Shown: positions 1 to 10,434, counted from the first letter of the stretch. The stretch is 64,000 nt of DNA from Piscinibacter sp. (GCA_017983795.1 JAGOAS010000001.1:395689-459688); one strand, 5' to 3'. A program made the numbers and translations. Notes: generated from the letters alone by a model not told the origin.

Positions 1-1105
1 CCTCGACCATCTTGGCGCCGCGCGTGCCGCCGACCTGGAAGCCGGGGAAGACGATCGAGTGCTTCGGGTTCGGCGCCATCGCCTTGAGGTGGTGCAGCAC
101 GCGCCCGCCGGTGGCCATGCCGCTGGCCGAGATGATCACGCTCGGGTAACGCGTGCGCGACACCTTTTCCGACTGCTGCGGCGTGGCGACCACCGTGACG
201 CCGTCGCACAGCGTATTGGCCTCGCGCGCGGCGAGGCGCAGCAGCCTGCGGTGCTTCTGGTACAGCGTGGTGGCGGCGGTGGCCATCGGGCTGTCGAGAA
301 AGACCGGCGTGTCTTCGGGGATCTCGCCGGCCGCCTTGAGGCGCTGCAGCACCAGCATCAGCGCTTGCGCGCGGCCGACCGCGAAGGAGGGCAGCAGCAC
401 CGAGCCGCCGCGCCGCAGCGTGGCGCGGATGATGGCGCCGAGCGCCTGCTGCGGATCTTCCGGCGGGTGCAGGCGGTCGCCGTAGGTCGATTCGACCAGC
501 AGCACGTCGGCATGCGCGATGTGCTGCGGTGCGGGCATCAGCAGATCGCTGTCGCGGCCGAGGTCGCCGGAGTAGACCAGCGTCGTCTCGCGGTGGCGCA
601 GCGTCACCGCGCAGGCGCCCAGCAGATGGCCCACCGGCGTCAGCTCGGCCAGCACCTTGCCGATGCGTGCCGTCTTGCCGGCGGGCAAGGGCGCGAGCTT
701 CGCGATCGCACGCTTGGCATCGTTGACCGTGTAGAGCGGCAGCGCCGGCGCGTGGCGCGAGAAGCCGAAGCGGTTGGCGCGCCGCGCGTCCTCCTCCTGC
801 AGGTGCGCGCTGTCGAGCAGCAGCACCTCGGCGAGATCACGCGTCGCCTGCGTGCAGTGGATGGGCCCCTTGAAGCCCTGCTTGACCAGCGCCGGCAGAT
901 AACCGCTGTGGTCGAGGTGGGCGTGGCTGAGGATCACCGCGTCGATCTCGCGCGCCGGCAGCGGCAGCGGCGCCCAGTTGCGCTCGCGCAGCGTCTTGAA
1001 GCCCTGGAACAGCCCGCAGTCGAGCAGGATGGTCTGGCCGTCGAGTTCGACGAGGTGGCGCGAGCCGGTGACGGTGTCGGCGGCGCCGAGGAAGTGGATC
1101 TTCAT
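1..1105 (-). CDS. MBL-fold beta-CASP RNA-processing exonuclease (3' part cut by window edge)
   Basis: Metallo-beta-lactamase/beta-CASP family nuclease, expected to act on RNA in the cytoplasm with two zinc ions. Translation from the ATG at 1105 begins [20 protein letters not shown] and shows the zinc motif HAHLDHSG, a later HLLGA motif and SGDLG, then the beta-CASP motif region ending at [10 protein letters not shown] and the [16 protein letters not shown] segment. About 368 residues are visible and the C-terminus lies left of base 1. Divergent from ftsK, with about 100 bp between them. Family assignment is firm; the exact RNA substrate is not known. Confidence 0.9.
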   Translation of the reverse strand, partial: MKIHFLGAADTVTGSRHLVELDGQTILLDCGLFQGFKTLRERNWAPLPLPAREIDAVILSHAHLDHSGYLPALVKQGFKGPIHCTQATRDLAEVLLLDSAHLQEEDARRANRFGFSRHAPALPLYTVNDAKRAIAKLAPLPAGKTARIGKVLAELTPVGHLLGACAVTLRHRETTLVYSGDLGRDSDLLMPAPQHIAHADVLLVESTYGDRLHPPEDPQQALGAIIRATLRRGGSVLLPSFAVGRAQALMLVLQRLKAAGEIPEDTPVFLDSPMATAATTLYQKHRRLLRLAAREANTLCDGVTVVATPQQSEKVSRTRYPSVIISASGMATGGRVLHHLKAMAPNPKHSIVFPGFQVGGTRGAKMVE

Positions 1106-1205
1106 GCGCGGGAGACTAGCGCAGCCGCGTGGCGCGCCGATTGACGCCGCTCGCCGCTGCCTGCGGATACATGCCGCAACAGGCCATGCGCGACAATCGG
1201 CGCCC

Positions 1206-3548
1206 ATGACGTTTCCCCTCGGATCGCTGCGTGCCGAGCCCGGCGCGCCGGCTTCTTCTTCAGCGTCGACGACGCGCGTGGTGCCGCACTGGCGCGCCCG
1301 CCTGCTGCTGGGCATCGGCGCGGTGCTGTGGCTGCTGGCGCTGATCGCGCTGGTCACGCACAGCGCCACCGACCCGGCCTTCACCACCTCGGGCAGCGCC
1401 GAGCAGGCCGCCAACAAGGCCGGCGCGCTCGGTGCGCTGTTTTCCGACGCGCTGTATTTCCTGTTCGGCTTCTCGGCCTGGTGGCTGATGCTGGTGAGCC
1501 TGCGCGCCTGGCTGGGCGGGCTGGCGCGCGTGCTGCGCAGCGAACAGGCGCCGGCCGCGCCGGTCGACCCGCACGAGCCGCCCACCTGGCTGTTCTGGGT
1601 CGGCGTGCTGGTGCTGCTGGCGGCCAGTTGCGCGCTCGAGAATACGCGGCTCTACCAGTTCGAGTCCGGCGTGGCCGGCGGCCATGCCGGCGGGGTGCTC
1701 GGCCATCTGCTCGGGCCCGCCAGCCAGAAGCTGCTCGGCTTCGCCGGCTCGGGCGTGCTGTGGATCGCCGCACTGGTGGCGGGCCTGGCGATGTCGCTGC
1801 GCTTCTCCTGGCTGCGCGTGGCCGAGGCCATCGGCACCTGGCTCGAGTCGTTCCGCGAGAAGCGCGCCGAACGCATCGAGCGCGCCGAAGACATCCGCCT
1901 CGGCGAGCGCGCGCTGCGCGAGCGCGAGGAGGTGGTCGAGGTCGAGCACCACCTGCAGGAGGAACACCTGCCCATCGTCATCGAGGCGCCGCTGCCCGAG
2001 CTGGAGAAATCCAAGCGCGTCGCCAAGGAGCGCCAGAAGCCGCTCTTCACCGAACTGGCCGATACCAAGCTGCCGCAGGTCGACCTGCTCGACGCCGCGC
2101 CGGGCCGGCAGGAGAGCGTCTCGCCCGAGACGCTGGAGATGACCTCGCGCCTGATCGAGAAGAAGCTCAAGGATTTCGGCGTCGAGGTGCGCGTGGTGGC
2201 GGCCTCGCCGGGCCCGGTGATCACGCGCTACGAGATCGAGCCGGCCACCGGCGTGAAGGGTGCGCAGATCGTCAACCTCGCCAAGGACCTGGCGCGCTCG
2301 CTCTCGCTGGTGAGCATCCGCGTCGTCGAGACGATTCCCGGCAAGACGACGATGGCGCTCGAGCTGCCCAACGCCAAGCGCCAGACCATTCGCCTGTCGG
2401 AGATCCTCGGCTCGCAGGTCTACAACGACGCCGCCTCGATGCTGACCATGGGCCTGGGCAAGGACATCATCGGCAACGCCGTGGTGGCCGACCTCGGCAA
2501 GATGCCGCACTGCCTGGTCGCCGGCACCACCGGCTCGGGCAAGTCGGTGGGCATCAACGCGATGATCCTCAGCCTGCTCTACAAGGCCGAGGCACGCGAC
2601 GTGCGCCTGATCCTCATCGACCCGAAGATGCTGGAGCTCTCCGTCTACGAAGGCATTCCGCACCTGCTCGCGCCCGTCGTCACCGACATGAAGCAGGCCG
2701 GCAACGCGCTCAACTGGTGCGTGGGCGAGATGGAGCGGCGCTACAAGCTGCTCTCGACCATGCGCGTGCGCAACCTCGCCGGCTACAACAAGAAGATCGA
2801 GGAGGCGGCGGAGAAGGGCGAGAAGATCCCCAACCCCTTCAGCCTCACGCCCGAGCAGCCCGAGCCGCTGGAGCGCTTGCCGCACATCGTGGTCGTGATC
2901 GACGAGCTCGCCGACCTGATGATGGTGGTGGGCAAGAAGATCGAGGAGCTGATCGCGCGCCTGGCGCAGAAGGCGCGCGCCTCGGGCATCCACCTCATCC
3001 TCGCCACGCAGCGGCCCAGCGTGGATGTGATCACCGGCCTGATCAAGGCCAACATCCCGACGCGCCTCTCGTTCCAGGTGTCGAGCAAGATCGACAGCCG
3101 CACCATCCTTGACCAGATGGGCGCCGAGGCCCTGCTCGGCCAGGGCGACATGCTCTACCTCACGCCCGGCGGCGGCATCCCGGTGCGCGTGCACGGCGCC
3201 TTCGTGTCGGACGACGAAGTGCATCGCGTCGTCGAATACCTCAAGAGCCAGGGCGAGCCCAACTACATCGAGGGCATCCTCGAGGGCGGCACGCTGGAAG
3301 GCGAGGGCGGCGACATCCTGGCCGGCGAAGGCGGCGCGGGCGGCGGCGAGAGCGACCCGATGTACGACCAGGCGGTGGCCATCGTGCTGCAGCACAAGCG
3401 CGCCTCGATCTCGCTGGTGCAGCGCCACCTGCGCATCGGCTACAACCGCGCGGCGCGGCTGCTGGAACAAATGGAGAAATCCGGGCTCGTAAGCGGCATG
3501 TCCAGCAACGGCAACCGGGACATCATCGTTCCCAACCGCGACGCATGA
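1206..3548 (+). CDS. ftsK: DNA translocase FtsK
   Basis: Septal DNA translocase that moves chromosome dimers toward dif/XerCD during division. The ATG at 1206 gives 780 residues; an earlier in-frame start would run into the divergent gene. The N-terminal ~200 residues hold several hydrophobic membrane segments, followed by a charged linker. The motor has a Walker [10 protein letters not shown] near residue 440 and a Walker B run [12 protein letters not shown] near 560. The C-terminal gamma winged helix starts near residue 717 ([20 protein letters not shown]) and would read KOPS sites. The length is typical of short FtsK/SpoIIIE forms. The stop overlaps the lolA start by 4 bp, so the two are translationally coupled. 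Confidence 0.97.
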   Translation: MTFPLGSLRAEPGAPASSSASTTRVVPHWRARLLLGIGAVLWLLALIALVTHSATDPAFTTSGSAEQAANKAGALGALFSDALYFLFGFSAWWLMLVSLRAWLGGLARVLRSEQAPAAPVDPHEPPTWLFWVGVLVLLAASCALENTRLYQFESGVAGGHAGGVLGHLLGPASQKLLGFAGSGVLWIAALVAGLAMSLRFSWLRVAEAIGTWLESFREKRAERIERAEDIRLGERALREREEVVEVEHHLQEEHLPIVIEAPLPELEKSKRVAKERQKPLFTELADTKLPQVDLLDAAPGRQESVSPETLEMTSRLIEKKLKDFGVEVRVVAASPGPVITRYEIEPATGVKGAQIVNLAKDLARSLSLVSIRVVETIPGKTTMALELPNAKRQTIRLSEILGSQVYNDAASMLTMGLGKDIIGNAVVADLGKMPHCLVAGTTGSGKSVGINAMILSLLYKAEARDVRLILIDPKMLELSVYEGIPHLLAPVVTDMKQAGNALNWCVGEMERRYKLLSTMRVRNLAGYNKKIEEAAEKGEKIPNPFSLTPEQPEPLERLPHIVVVIDELADLMMVVGKKIEELIARLAQKARASGIHLILATQRPSVDVITGLIKANIPTRLSFQVSSKIDSRTILDQMGAEALLGQGDMLYLTPGGGIPVRVHGAFVSDDEVHRVVEYLKSQGEPNYIEGILEGGTLEGEGGDILAGEGGAGGGESDPMYDQAVAIVLQHKRASISLVQRHLRIGYNRAARLLEQMEKSGLVSGMSSNGNRDIIVPNRDA

Positions 3549-4156
3549 ACTTTCGTTTCCCCCTGATGCTGATTCTTTGCGGCGCGGCCTTCGCGGCGCG
3601 CGCCGATGCGGTCGATACGTTGCGCGACTTCGTGCGCGAGGTGAAGAGCGGCCGCGCGCAGTTCACGCAGACCGTCACCTCGCCCGACGGCGCGAAGAAG
3701 AAGGTGAGCAGCGGCAGCTTCGAGTTCGCGCGGCCGAACCGCTTCCGCTTCGCCTACACCAAGCCCTTCGAGCAGACCATCGTGGCCGACGGGCAGAAGG
3801 TCTGGATCTACGACGCCGACCTCAACCAGGTCAGCTCGCGCAAGCTCTCGGCCGCGATCGGCGCCACGCCCGCGGCGCTGCTGGCCGGCGGCAACCTCGA
3901 GAAGGACTTCGAGCTGTCTGCGCTGCCGGCCGCCGACGGCCTGGAGTGGACGGCGGCGAGACCGAAGGCCAAGGAAGGCAGCTTCGAATCGCTGAAGGTG
4001 GGCTTCCGCGGCAAGGAACTCGCCGCGGTGGAGATCGTCGACAGCTTCGGCCAGCGCTCGCTGCTGCAGTTCAGCCAGTTCAAGCCGAACGTGGCGACGG
4101 CGGCCGAGGCCTTCAAATTCGTTGTGCCCAAGGGGGCCGACGTGGTCGAGCAGTGA
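3545..4156 (+). CDS. lolA: Outer-membrane lipoprotein carrier protein LolA
   Basis: Periplasmic chaperone that takes lipoproteins from the LolCDE complex to LolB at the outer membrane. 203 residues with a clear Sec signal peptide ([20 protein letters not shown], cleavage expected after the Ala run). The mature part has the typical FxQxVxSPDG-like N-terminal strand ([18 protein letters not shown]) and the [18 protein letters not shown] region that forms the hydrophobic cavity. ATGA overlap with ftsK; the ftsK-lolA-rarA order is common in proteobacteria. Confidence 0.96.
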   Translation: MNFRFPLMLILCGAAFAARADAVDTLRDFVREVKSGRAQFTQTVTSPDGAKKKVSSGSFEFARPNRFRFAYTKPFEQTIVADGQKVWIYDADLNQVSSRKLSAAIGATPAALLAGGNLEKDFELSALPAADGLEWTAARPKAKEGSFESLKVGFRGKELAAVEIVDSFGQRSLLQFSQFKPNVATAAEAFKFVVPKGADVVEQ

Positions 4157-4180
4157 GCCTGCTCGACCGGGTGGAACGGA

Positions 4181-4867
4181 TCAGAACGCGTACTTGAGTC
4201 CGACCGTCCACAGGTGCAGCCGGGGCGTGTCGTTCTGCACCGCCACCGAGGCGTTCAGGCTCAGCCGATCCGATGCTGACCAGCGCAGCCCGGTGCCCAC
4301 CCAGGGCTTGCTGCGGTCGTCGCCGTAGACCTCGCCCACCACGTCCAGCCCCTCGCGCAGCGACTTCTCGATCGCCAGGTTCCAGGTCGTGCTGTTGGTG
4401 CCGGCGCTCTCGCTGCGCACCCAGCCGAGGTTGGCGTGCGCCGTCCAGCTCGCCGCGATCTCGCGCGTGGCGACGAGGTTCAGGTAGGTCTGCTCGTGCT
4501 CGAACGAGCTGCCCTGGGCCTTCACACCGGTCAGCCCCCAGGCGAGCGTGAGGCCGAGGCCCTGGCCTTCGCGCGTGATGATGGCGGTCTTGCCGCCGAG
4601 CAGCAGGCCCTGCGCGGTCTCGTCGCCGCTGCGCGCGCGGCTGTAGGCGAGGATCAGCTGCGTGTTGGCGCCGATGCCGCAGCTGCCCTGCAGCGTCCAG
4701 CCCTTGCTCGCGTCGAAGCCGGAAGGCTTGAGGTGCGCGTAGAAGCCTTCGGCCTCGCATTTGCCCTTGTCGAGGACGTCGGCGTCCTCGGTCGCCAGCG
4801 GCCGGGCGGCGTGGCTCGCGCCGGCGAGGGCGAGCAGGGCCGCGGCGAGCAGCGGGGTTCGGGTCAT
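4181..4867 (-). CDS. Predicted outer-membrane beta-barrel protein, function unknown
   Basis: 228 residues from the ATG at 4867. A signal peptide (MTRTPLLAAALLALAGASHA) is followed by about 200 residues with alternating polar and hydrophobic residues, repeated short strands ending in aromatic residues, and a terminal Phe in GLKYAF, all typical of BamA-assembled outer-membrane proteins. Two Cys early in the mature protein (KCEAEG, GSCGIG) might pair. No specific family recognised. It lies 26 bp downstream of the small gene at 4894-5241 and is convergent with lolA. Most ORF extension upstream of 4867 is in-frame read-through and not used. Confidence 0.75.
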   Translation of the reverse strand: MTRTPLLAAALLALAGASHAARPLATEDADVLDKGKCEAEGFYAHLKPSGFDASKGWTLQGSCGIGANTQLILAYSRARSGDETAQGLLLGGKTAIITREGQGLGLTLAWGLTGVKAQGSSFEHEQTYLNLVATREIAASWTAHANLGWVRSESAGTNSTTWNLAIEKSLREGLDVVGEVYGDDRSKPWVGTGLRWSASDRLSLNASVAVQNDTPRLHLWTVGLKYAF

Positions 4868-4893
4868 GGCTTGTCCTTGTCGTGGTTCGTGGT

Positions 4894-5241
4894 TCAGAAG
4901 GGTTCCCAGTCCGCGGGGCCCGGGGCCGCGCGATCCTGGTTGTCGTCGGGGCGTTCGGGCAGGCGCGCCACGTTGGTGGCGCGGTTCGGGCCGCGTCGCT
5001 CCTGGCCGCGCCAGGGCGCGGGGCCTGATTGTGCCGGTGCGGCGTCGAGCACGGCGACGATGCGCGAGGCCTGCACGCGCAGATGCATCGCGGCGCGCCG
5101 CGCGCGTTCGCGCTCGCTGAGCGCGTGGCTGCTGGCGGTCAGCCACAGCTCGAGTTGCGGCTCGAGCCGGGCCAGTGCCGTGGCCAGCGCGTCCAGCGTT
5201 GCGATCGGGTCGGCGTCGGGCGTAGCGCGCAGGTCGTTCAT
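4894..5241 (-). CDS. Small hypothetical protein
   Basis: 115 residues, no signal peptide. The first ~70 residues are strongly helical and rich in Ala/Leu/Arg (LATALARLEPQLELWL, ALSERERARRAAMHLRVQA); the tail is Pro/Arg/Asp-rich and probably disordered, ending in ADWEPF. No family recognised. It could be co-transcribed with the barrel protein downstream. Codon third positions are GC-rich, as in true genes here. Confidence 0.55.
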   Translation of the reverse strand: MNDLRATPDADPIATLDALATALARLEPQLELWLTASSHALSERERARRAAMHLRVQASRIVAVLDAAPAQSGPAPWRGQERRGPNRATNVARLPERPDDNQDRAAPGPADWEPF

Positions 5242-5322
5242 CCGCAGGTTCCGGGGGTGACGAACGCAGCTTCGTCACTTCGGACCGGAACTTGAGCGCG
5301 GGGCGGCTGCGACAATCGTTGC

Positions 5323-6651
5323 ATGTCCACGCTCGAACTGCCGCTCGACCCGCCCGCGCCGCCACCCGCAGTGCCTGCGGACGCGCCGCTGGCCGAGCGC
5401 TTGCGCCCGCACACGCTGGCCGAGGTGATCGGCCAGCAGCACCTGCTCGGACCCGGCAAGCCGCTGCGCGTGGCCTTCGAGTCGGGGCGGCTGCACTCGA
5501 TGATCCTGTGGGGCCCGCCGGGGGTGGGCAAGACCACGCTGGCGCGCCTGGTGGCGGGCGCCTTCGACGCGCAATTCATCGCCATCTCGGCGGTGCTCGG
5601 CGGCGTCAAGGACATCCGCGAGGCCGTCGAGCGCGCGCAGGCGGTGCAGGCGCAGGGGCGGCGCACCGTGGTGTTCGTCGACGAGGTGCACCGCTTCAAC
5701 AAGAGCCAGCAGGACGCCTTCCTGCCGCACGTCGAGTCGGGCCTGTTCACCTTCATCGGCGCGACCACCGAGAACCCGTCCTTCGAGGTGAACTCGGCGC
5801 TGCTGTCGCGCGCGACGGTGCACGTGCTCAGGAGCCTTTCCGACGAGGACATGTTGGCGCTGATCGCGCGCGCACGCGCGCTGCTGCAGGCCGCGCCGCT
5901 CGCCGAGCCCGCCGCGCTGCGCCTGATCGGCTATGCCGACGGCGATGCACGCCGCCTGCTCAACGCCTACGAGAACCTCGTCGCGATGACCGGGCCGGTG
6001 GCCGAGATCGACGAGGCCATGCTCGAGAAATCGCTCGGCGAGCAGCTGCGCCGCTACGACAAGGGCGGCGAGCAGTTCTACGACACGATCTCGGCGCTGC
6101 ACAAGGCGGTGCGCGGCAGCGACCCGGACGCGGCGCTCTACTGGTTCGTGCGCATGCTCGACGGCGGCGTCGACCCGCGCTACGCGGCGCGTCGCATCGT
6201 GCGCATGGCCAGCGAGGACATCGGCCTGGCCGACCCGCGTGCGCTGCGCCTTGCGCTCGACGCCGCCGAGACCTACGAGCGCCTCGGCTCGCCGGAGGGC
6301 GAACTGACGCTGGCGCAGGCGGTGCTCTACCTCGCCGTCGCGCCCAAGAGCAACGCCGTCTACACCGCCTACAAGGCGGCGCGTGCCTTCATCGCGGCCG
6401 ACGGCACGCGGCCGGTGCCGCTGCACCTGCGCAATGCACCGACGCGGCTGATGAAGCAGCTCGACTACGGCCGTGGGTATCGCTACGCCCACGACGAGGA
6501 GGGTGGTTTCGCCGCCGGCGAGAGCTACTGGCCCGAAGGGATGGAGCCGCCGAGCTTCTACCAGCCGGTCGATCGCGGGCTGGAGATCCGCATCGCCGAG
6601 AAGCTGGAGGAATTGCGCCGTTTGAATGACGAGGCGAAGAATCGTCGGTAG
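5323..6651 (+). CDS. rarA: Replication-associated recombination protein A (RarA/MgsA)
   Basis: AAA+ ATPase of the clamp-loader clade acting at stalled replication forks. 442 residues. An N-terminal LAERLRPHTLAEVIGQQHLL is typical of the family. Walker A GPPGVGKTT is near residue 64, Walker B VFVDEVHRFNKSQQDAFLP near 117, sensor 1 GATTENPSFE follows, and the C-terminal half has the MgsA tetramerisation region (AASEDIG-like MASEDIGLADPRAL, and YGRGYRYAHDEEG). Full length. A good terminator follows at 6767. Confidence 0.96.
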   Translation: MSTLELPLDPPAPPPAVPADAPLAERLRPHTLAEVIGQQHLLGPGKPLRVAFESGRLHSMILWGPPGVGKTTLARLVAGAFDAQFIAISAVLGGVKDIREAVERAQAVQAQGRRTVVFVDEVHRFNKSQQDAFLPHVESGLFTFIGATTENPSFEVNSALLSRATVHVLRSLSDEDMLALIARARALLQAAPLAEPAALRLIGYADGDARRLLNAYENLVAMTGPVAEIDEAMLEKSLGEQLRRYDKGGEQFYDTISALHKAVRGSDPDAALYWFVRMLDGGVDPRYAARRIVRMASEDIGLADPRALRLALDAAETYERLGSPEGELTLAQAVLYLAVAPKSNAVYTAYKAARAFIAADGTRPVPLHLRNAPTRLMKQLDYGRGYRYAHDEEGGFAAGESYWPEGMEPPSFYQPVDRGLEIRIAEKLEELRRLNDEAKNRR

Positions 6652-6766
6652 TTGTCCAGGATCATGTTCTGTTTACCGTGTTGCTGTGTGGAAACTCCGT
6701 AGGATTCTTCTGGTAACGCGCGCCTAGAATGCGCCCCCAACGCCAAACCCTGTAGGTGAAAGCCAG

Positions 6767-6796
6767 GCCCGACGCAGAGCATGCGGCGGGCTTTTT
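6767..6796 (+). terminator. Rho-independent terminator after rarA
   Basis: Ten-base stem GCCCGACGCA / TGCGGCGGGC with a single A-G mismatch and a 5-nt loop, followed directly by TTTTT. It lies 115 bp downstream of the rarA stop and 100 bp before livH, separating the two transcripts. Confidence 0.75.
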
Positions 6797-6898
6797 GCTA
6801 ATAGAGTGAAAGCGCCCGGGTGGTGCCACGAGTACCACCCGCCGAGGCCGCCGCCTCGAACAAGGTGGCCCGATCGACAACGGCAGGAGATTCCCTCG

Positions 6899-7822
6899 AT
6901 GGAGACCTTCATCCAGCAGATCATCAATGGTCTGGTGCTCGGCAGCATGTATGCGCTGGTGGCACTGGGCTACACGATGGTCTACGGCATCATCAACCTG
7001 ATCAACTTCGCCCACGGCGAGGTGCTGATGGTCGGGGCCCTCGTCAGCTGGACGATCGTCACCGCGATGGCCGATTCGGGCCTGCCCGGCTGGCTGCTGC
7101 TGCTGATCTCGCTGGTGGCCTCCATCGTGGTCTGCGCGGCGCTCAACTTCACGATCGAGAAAGTAGCCTATCGGCCGCTGCGCAACGCGCCCCGGCTGGC
7201 GCCGCTGATCACCGCGATGGGCATGAGCCTCTTGCTGCAGACGCTGGCGATGATCCTGTGGAAGCCGACCATCAAGAGCTACCCGATCCTGCTGCCCACC
7301 GAGCCGATCTTCATCTTCGGCGCGGTGATCAACACGGTGCAGATCATCATCCTCGTCACCACCGCGGTGGTGCTGGCCGGGCTGATGTACCTGGTCAACT
7401 ACACCAAGCTCGGCCGCGCGATGCGCGCCACTGCCGAGAACCCGCGCGTGGCCGGCCTGATGGGCGTGCGCCCCGACATGGTGATCTCGGCCACCTTCGT
7501 GATCGGCGCGGCGCTCGCCGCCATCGCCGGCGTGATGTGGGCCGCCAACTACGGCTCGGCCTCGCACACCATGGGCTTCCTGCCCGGCCTGAAGGCGTTC
7601 ACGGCCGCGGTGTTCGGTGGCATCGGCAACCTTGCCGGCGCGATGGTGGGCGGCGTGGCGCTGGGCATCATCGAGGCGCTGGGCGCGGGCTACATCGGCG
7701 CGCTCACCGGCGGCGTGCTGGGCAGCCACTACCAGGACATCTTCGCCTTCATCGTGCTCATCCTCGTGCTGACGCTGCGGCCCTCGGGCCTGCTCGGCGA
7801 GCGCGTGGCGGACCGGGCCTGA
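6899..7822 (+). CDS. livH: Branched-chain amino acid ABC transporter permease LivH
   Basis: Inner-membrane permease, 307 residues, of the LivH family (leucine/isoleucine/valine or related substrates, sometimes urea or amides). The start METFIQQIINGLVLGSMYAL at 6899 is preceded by an AGGAG box; the upstream in-frame ATG at 6806 would lie near the terminator. About eight membrane spans, with the family signature GYTMVYGIINLINFAHGEV and the cytoplasmic EAA-like loop GRAMRATAENPRVAGLMGV. First gene of livHMGF. Confidence 0.94.
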   Translation: METFIQQIINGLVLGSMYALVALGYTMVYGIINLINFAHGEVLMVGALVSWTIVTAMADSGLPGWLLLLISLVASIVVCAALNFTIEKVAYRPLRNAPRLAPLITAMGMSLLLQTLAMILWKPTIKSYPILLPTEPIFIFGAVINTVQIIILVTTAVVLAGLMYLVNYTKLGRAMRATAENPRVAGLMGVRPDMVISATFVIGAALAAIAGVMWAANYGSASHTMGFLPGLKAFTAAVFGGIGNLAGAMVGGVALGIIEALGAGYIGALTGGVLGSHYQDIFAFIVLILVLTLRPSGLLGERVADRA

Positions 7823-7840
7823 CGCGAGGAGCACCGCATC

Positions 7841-8923
7841 ATGAAGAACAAGCTCCTCGTCATCGTGCTGGCCGGCCTCGGCCTGCTGATCCTGCCCTTC
7901 ATCGCCCAGCAGTTCGGCAACGCCTGGGTGCGCATCATCGACATCGCGCTGCTGTATGTGCTGCTCGCGCTCGGCCTGAACATCGTGGTCGGCTATGCCG
8001 GCCTGCTCGACCTCGGCTATGTCGCGTTCTACGCGGTGGGCGCCTACATGTTCGGCCTGCTGGCCAGCTCGCAGCTGTGGGAGCAGTTCCCGGCCGTTGC
8101 GGCGATGTTCCCCAACGGCCTGCACGCACCGCTGTGGATCGTCATTCCCGCCGCGGCCTTCGTCGCCGGCGTGGCCGGCGTGCTGCTGGGCGCGCCCACG
8201 CTGCGGCTGCGCGGCGACTACCTCGCCATCGTGACGCTCGGCTTCGGCGAGATCATCCGCGTGTTCCTGAACAACCTGGACCATCCCGTCAACATCACCA
8301 ACGGCCCCAAGGGCATCGGCCCGATCGACGGCATGCACGTCTTCGGCTTCGAGATGTCCAAGCGCCACGAGCTGTTCGGCTACGACATCCCGCCGGTCGT
8401 CAACTACTACTTCCTGTTCCTCGTGCTGGTGCTGGCCAGCGTGCTGATCTGCTACCGCCTCGAGCGCAGCCGCATCGGCCGCGCCTGGATGGCGATCCGC
8501 GAGGACGAGATCGCCGCCAAGGCGATGGGCATCAACACCCGCAACATGAAGCTGCTCGCCTTCGGCATGGGTGCCACCTTCGGCGGCGTGGCCGGGGTGA
8601 TGTTTGCGGGCTACCAGTCGTTCATCACGCCCGAGGCCTTCAGCCTGCAGGAGTCGATCATGATCGTCGCGATGGTGGTGCTGGGCGGCATCGGCCACAT
8701 CCCGGGCGTGATCGTCGGTGCGCTGCTGCTGGCGGCGCTGCCCGAGGTGCTGCGCTACGTCGCCGGCCCGCTGCAGGCGGCCACCGACGGCCGGCTCGAC
8801 GCCTCCATCCTGCGCCAGCTGCTCATCGCCACGGCGATGATCGTGATCATGCTGCTGCGCCCGCGCGGCCTGTGGCCCTCGCCCGAGCACGGCAAGGCCG
8901 CGCCCACCCCGGCGAGCAAGTGA
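7841..8923 (+). CDS. livM: Branched-chain amino acid ABC transporter permease LivM
   Basis: Second permease, 360 residues, with about 9-10 membrane segments. Family signatures visible: LGLNIVVGYAGLLDLGYVAF near residue 45 and the EAA loop GRAWMAIREDEIAAKAMGIN near 215. It starts 18 bp after livH and ends 10 bp before livG, so it is clearly in the operon. Full length compared with the family. Confidence 0.94.
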   Translation: MKNKLLVIVLAGLGLLILPFIAQQFGNAWVRIIDIALLYVLLALGLNIVVGYAGLLDLGYVAFYAVGAYMFGLLASSQLWEQFPAVAAMFPNGLHAPLWIVIPAAAFVAGVAGVLLGAPTLRLRGDYLAIVTLGFGEIIRVFLNNLDHPVNITNGPKGIGPIDGMHVFGFEMSKRHELFGYDIPPVVNYYFLFLVLVLASVLICYRLERSRIGRAWMAIREDEIAAKAMGINTRNMKLLAFGMGATFGGVAGVMFAGYQSFITPEAFSLQESIMIVAMVVLGGIGHIPGVIVGALLLAALPEVLRYVAGPLQAATDGRLDASILRQLLIATAMIVIMLLRPRGLWPSPEHGKAAPTPASK

Positions 8924-8933
8924 GGAGCATCAG

Positions 8934-9710
8934 ATGAGCGAAACCGTCCTCAAGGTCGCGGGTGTCTCCAAGCGCTTCGGCGGCCTGCAAGCCCTCTCCG
9001 ACGTCGGCATCACGATCACCAAGGGCCAGGTCTACGGCCTGATCGGCCCGAACGGCGCCGGCAAGACCACCTTCTTCAACGTCATCACCGGCCTGTATAC
9101 GCCCGACTCGGGCAGCTTCGAGCTCGGCGGCGCGCCCTACAAGCCCAGCGCGGTGCACGAGGTGGCCAAGGCGGGCATCGCGCGCACTTTCCAGAACATC
9201 CGCCTGTTCGCCGAGATGACGGCGCTGGAGAACGTGATGGTCGGCCGCCACGTGCGCAGCCAGTCGGGCCTGATCGGCGCGGTGCTGCGCACCGCCGGCT
9301 TCAAGGCCGAAGAGAAGGCGATCGCACAGCGCGCCCAGGAACTGCTCGACTACGTGGGCATCGGCAAGTACGCCGAGTTCAAGGCGCGCACGCTCTCCTA
9401 CGGCGACCAGCGCCGCCTGGAGATCGCCCGCGCGCTGGCCACCGACCCCAAGCTGATCGCGCTCGACGAACCCGCCGCCGGCATGAACGCCACCGAGAAG
9501 GTGGTGCTGCGCGAGCTGATCGACCGCATCCGCAAGGACGGCCGCACCATCCTGCTGATCGAGCACGACGTGAAGCTGGTGATGGGCCTGTGCGACCGCG
9601 TGACCGTGCTCGACTACGGCAAGCAGATCGCCGAAGGCACGCCGCACGACGTGCAGCGCAACGAGAAGGTGATCGAGGCCTACCTCGGCGCCGGTCACAA
9701 GGCGCATTGA
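8934..9710 (+). CDS. livG: Branched-chain amino acid ABC transporter ATP-binding protein LivG
   Basis: Cytoplasmic ATPase subunit, 258 residues. Walker A GPNGAGKTTFFN near residue 38, an ABC signature in the LivG form LSYGDQRRLEIARAL near 150, Walker B LIALDEPAAGMN near 172, and the H-loop IEHDVKLVM near 205. It pairs with LivF to energise LivHM. The spacing of 10 bp on both sides fits one operon. Confidence 0.95.
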   Translation: MSETVLKVAGVSKRFGGLQALSDVGITITKGQVYGLIGPNGAGKTTFFNVITGLYTPDSGSFELGGAPYKPSAVHEVAKAGIARTFQNIRLFAEMTALENVMVGRHVRSQSGLIGAVLRTAGFKAEEKAIAQRAQELLDYVGIGKYAEFKARTLSYGDQRRLEIARALATDPKLIALDEPAAGMNATEKVVLRELIDRIRKDGRTILLIEHDVKLVMGLCDRVTVLDYGKQIAEGTPHDVQRNEKVIEAYLGAGHKAH

Positions 9711-9720
9711 GGAAGTCGAC

Positions 9721-10434
9721 ATGGCAAACACATTGCTCGAGGTCAATGGCCTGAAGGTGGCCTACGGCGGCATCCAGGCCGTCAAGGGCGTCTCGTTCGA
9801 GGTGCAGGAGGGCGAACTGGTCAGCCTGATCGGCGCCAACGGCGCCGGCAAGACGACCACGCTGAAGGCCGTCACCGGCCTGCAGCCGGTGGCCGCCGGC
9901 GAGATCAAGTTCATGGGGCGCAGCATCAAGGGCCAGGGCGCCTGGGATCTGGTCAAGCAGGGCCTGGTGATGGTGCCGGAGGGGCGCGGCACCTTCACGC
10001 GCATGACCATCACCGAGAACCTGCAGATGGGCGCCTTCGTGCGCAACGACAACGAGATCGAGGCCGACATCGAGAAGGTGTTCGGCATCTTCCCGCGCCT
10101 CAAGGAGCGCCGCAACCAGCTCGCCGGCACCATGTCCGGCGGCGAGCAGCAGATGCTCGCGATGGGGCGCGCGCTGCTGGCGCGGCCCAAGGTGCTGCTG
10201 CTCGACGAGCCCTCGATGGGCCTGTCGCCCATCATGGTCGACAAGATCTTCGAGGTGGTGGCCGACATCCACTCGCGCGGCACCACCGTCCTGCTGGTCG
10301 AGCAGAACGCCAGCCGCGCGCTGGCGCTGGCCAACCGCGGCTACGTGATGGATTCCGGCGAGATCACCATGACCGGCGAGGCGAAGACGCTGCTGGCCGA
10401 TCCGAAGGTGCGGGCCGCTTACCTCGGCGAGTGA
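9721..10434 (+). CDS. livF: Branched-chain amino acid ABC transporter ATP-binding protein LivF
   Basis: Second ATPase subunit, 237 residues. Walker A GANGAGKTTTLK near residue 37, signature MSGGEQQMLAMGRALLARP near 137, Walker B VLLLDEPSMGLSP near 159, and H-loop VEQNASRAL. Last gene of the operon. No periplasmic LivJ/LivK binding protein is encoded next to the cluster. Confidence 0.95.
   Translation: MANTLLEVNGLKVAYGGIQAVKGVSFEVQEGELVSLIGANGAGKTTTLKAVTGLQPVAAGEIKFMGRSIKGQGAWDLVKQGLVMVPEGRGTFTRMTITENLQMGAFVRNDNEIEADIEKVFGIFPRLKERRNQLAGTMSGGEQQMLAMGRALLARPKVLLLDEPSMGLSPIMVDKIFEVVADIHSRGTTVLLVEQNASRALALANRGYVMDSGEITMTGEAKTLLADPKVRAAYLGE

Noticed and set aside
1260-3470. 736-codon minus-strand ORF opposite ftsK
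   Set aside because: It has no recognisable family, is rich in His/Ala/Arg/Gln, and lies fully antisense to FtsK, so it is a GC-rich shadow frame.
6662-8890. 742-codon minus-strand ORF opposite livH-livM
   Set aside because: His/Gln/Ala-rich shadow; it crosses a terminator and two well-supported permease genes.
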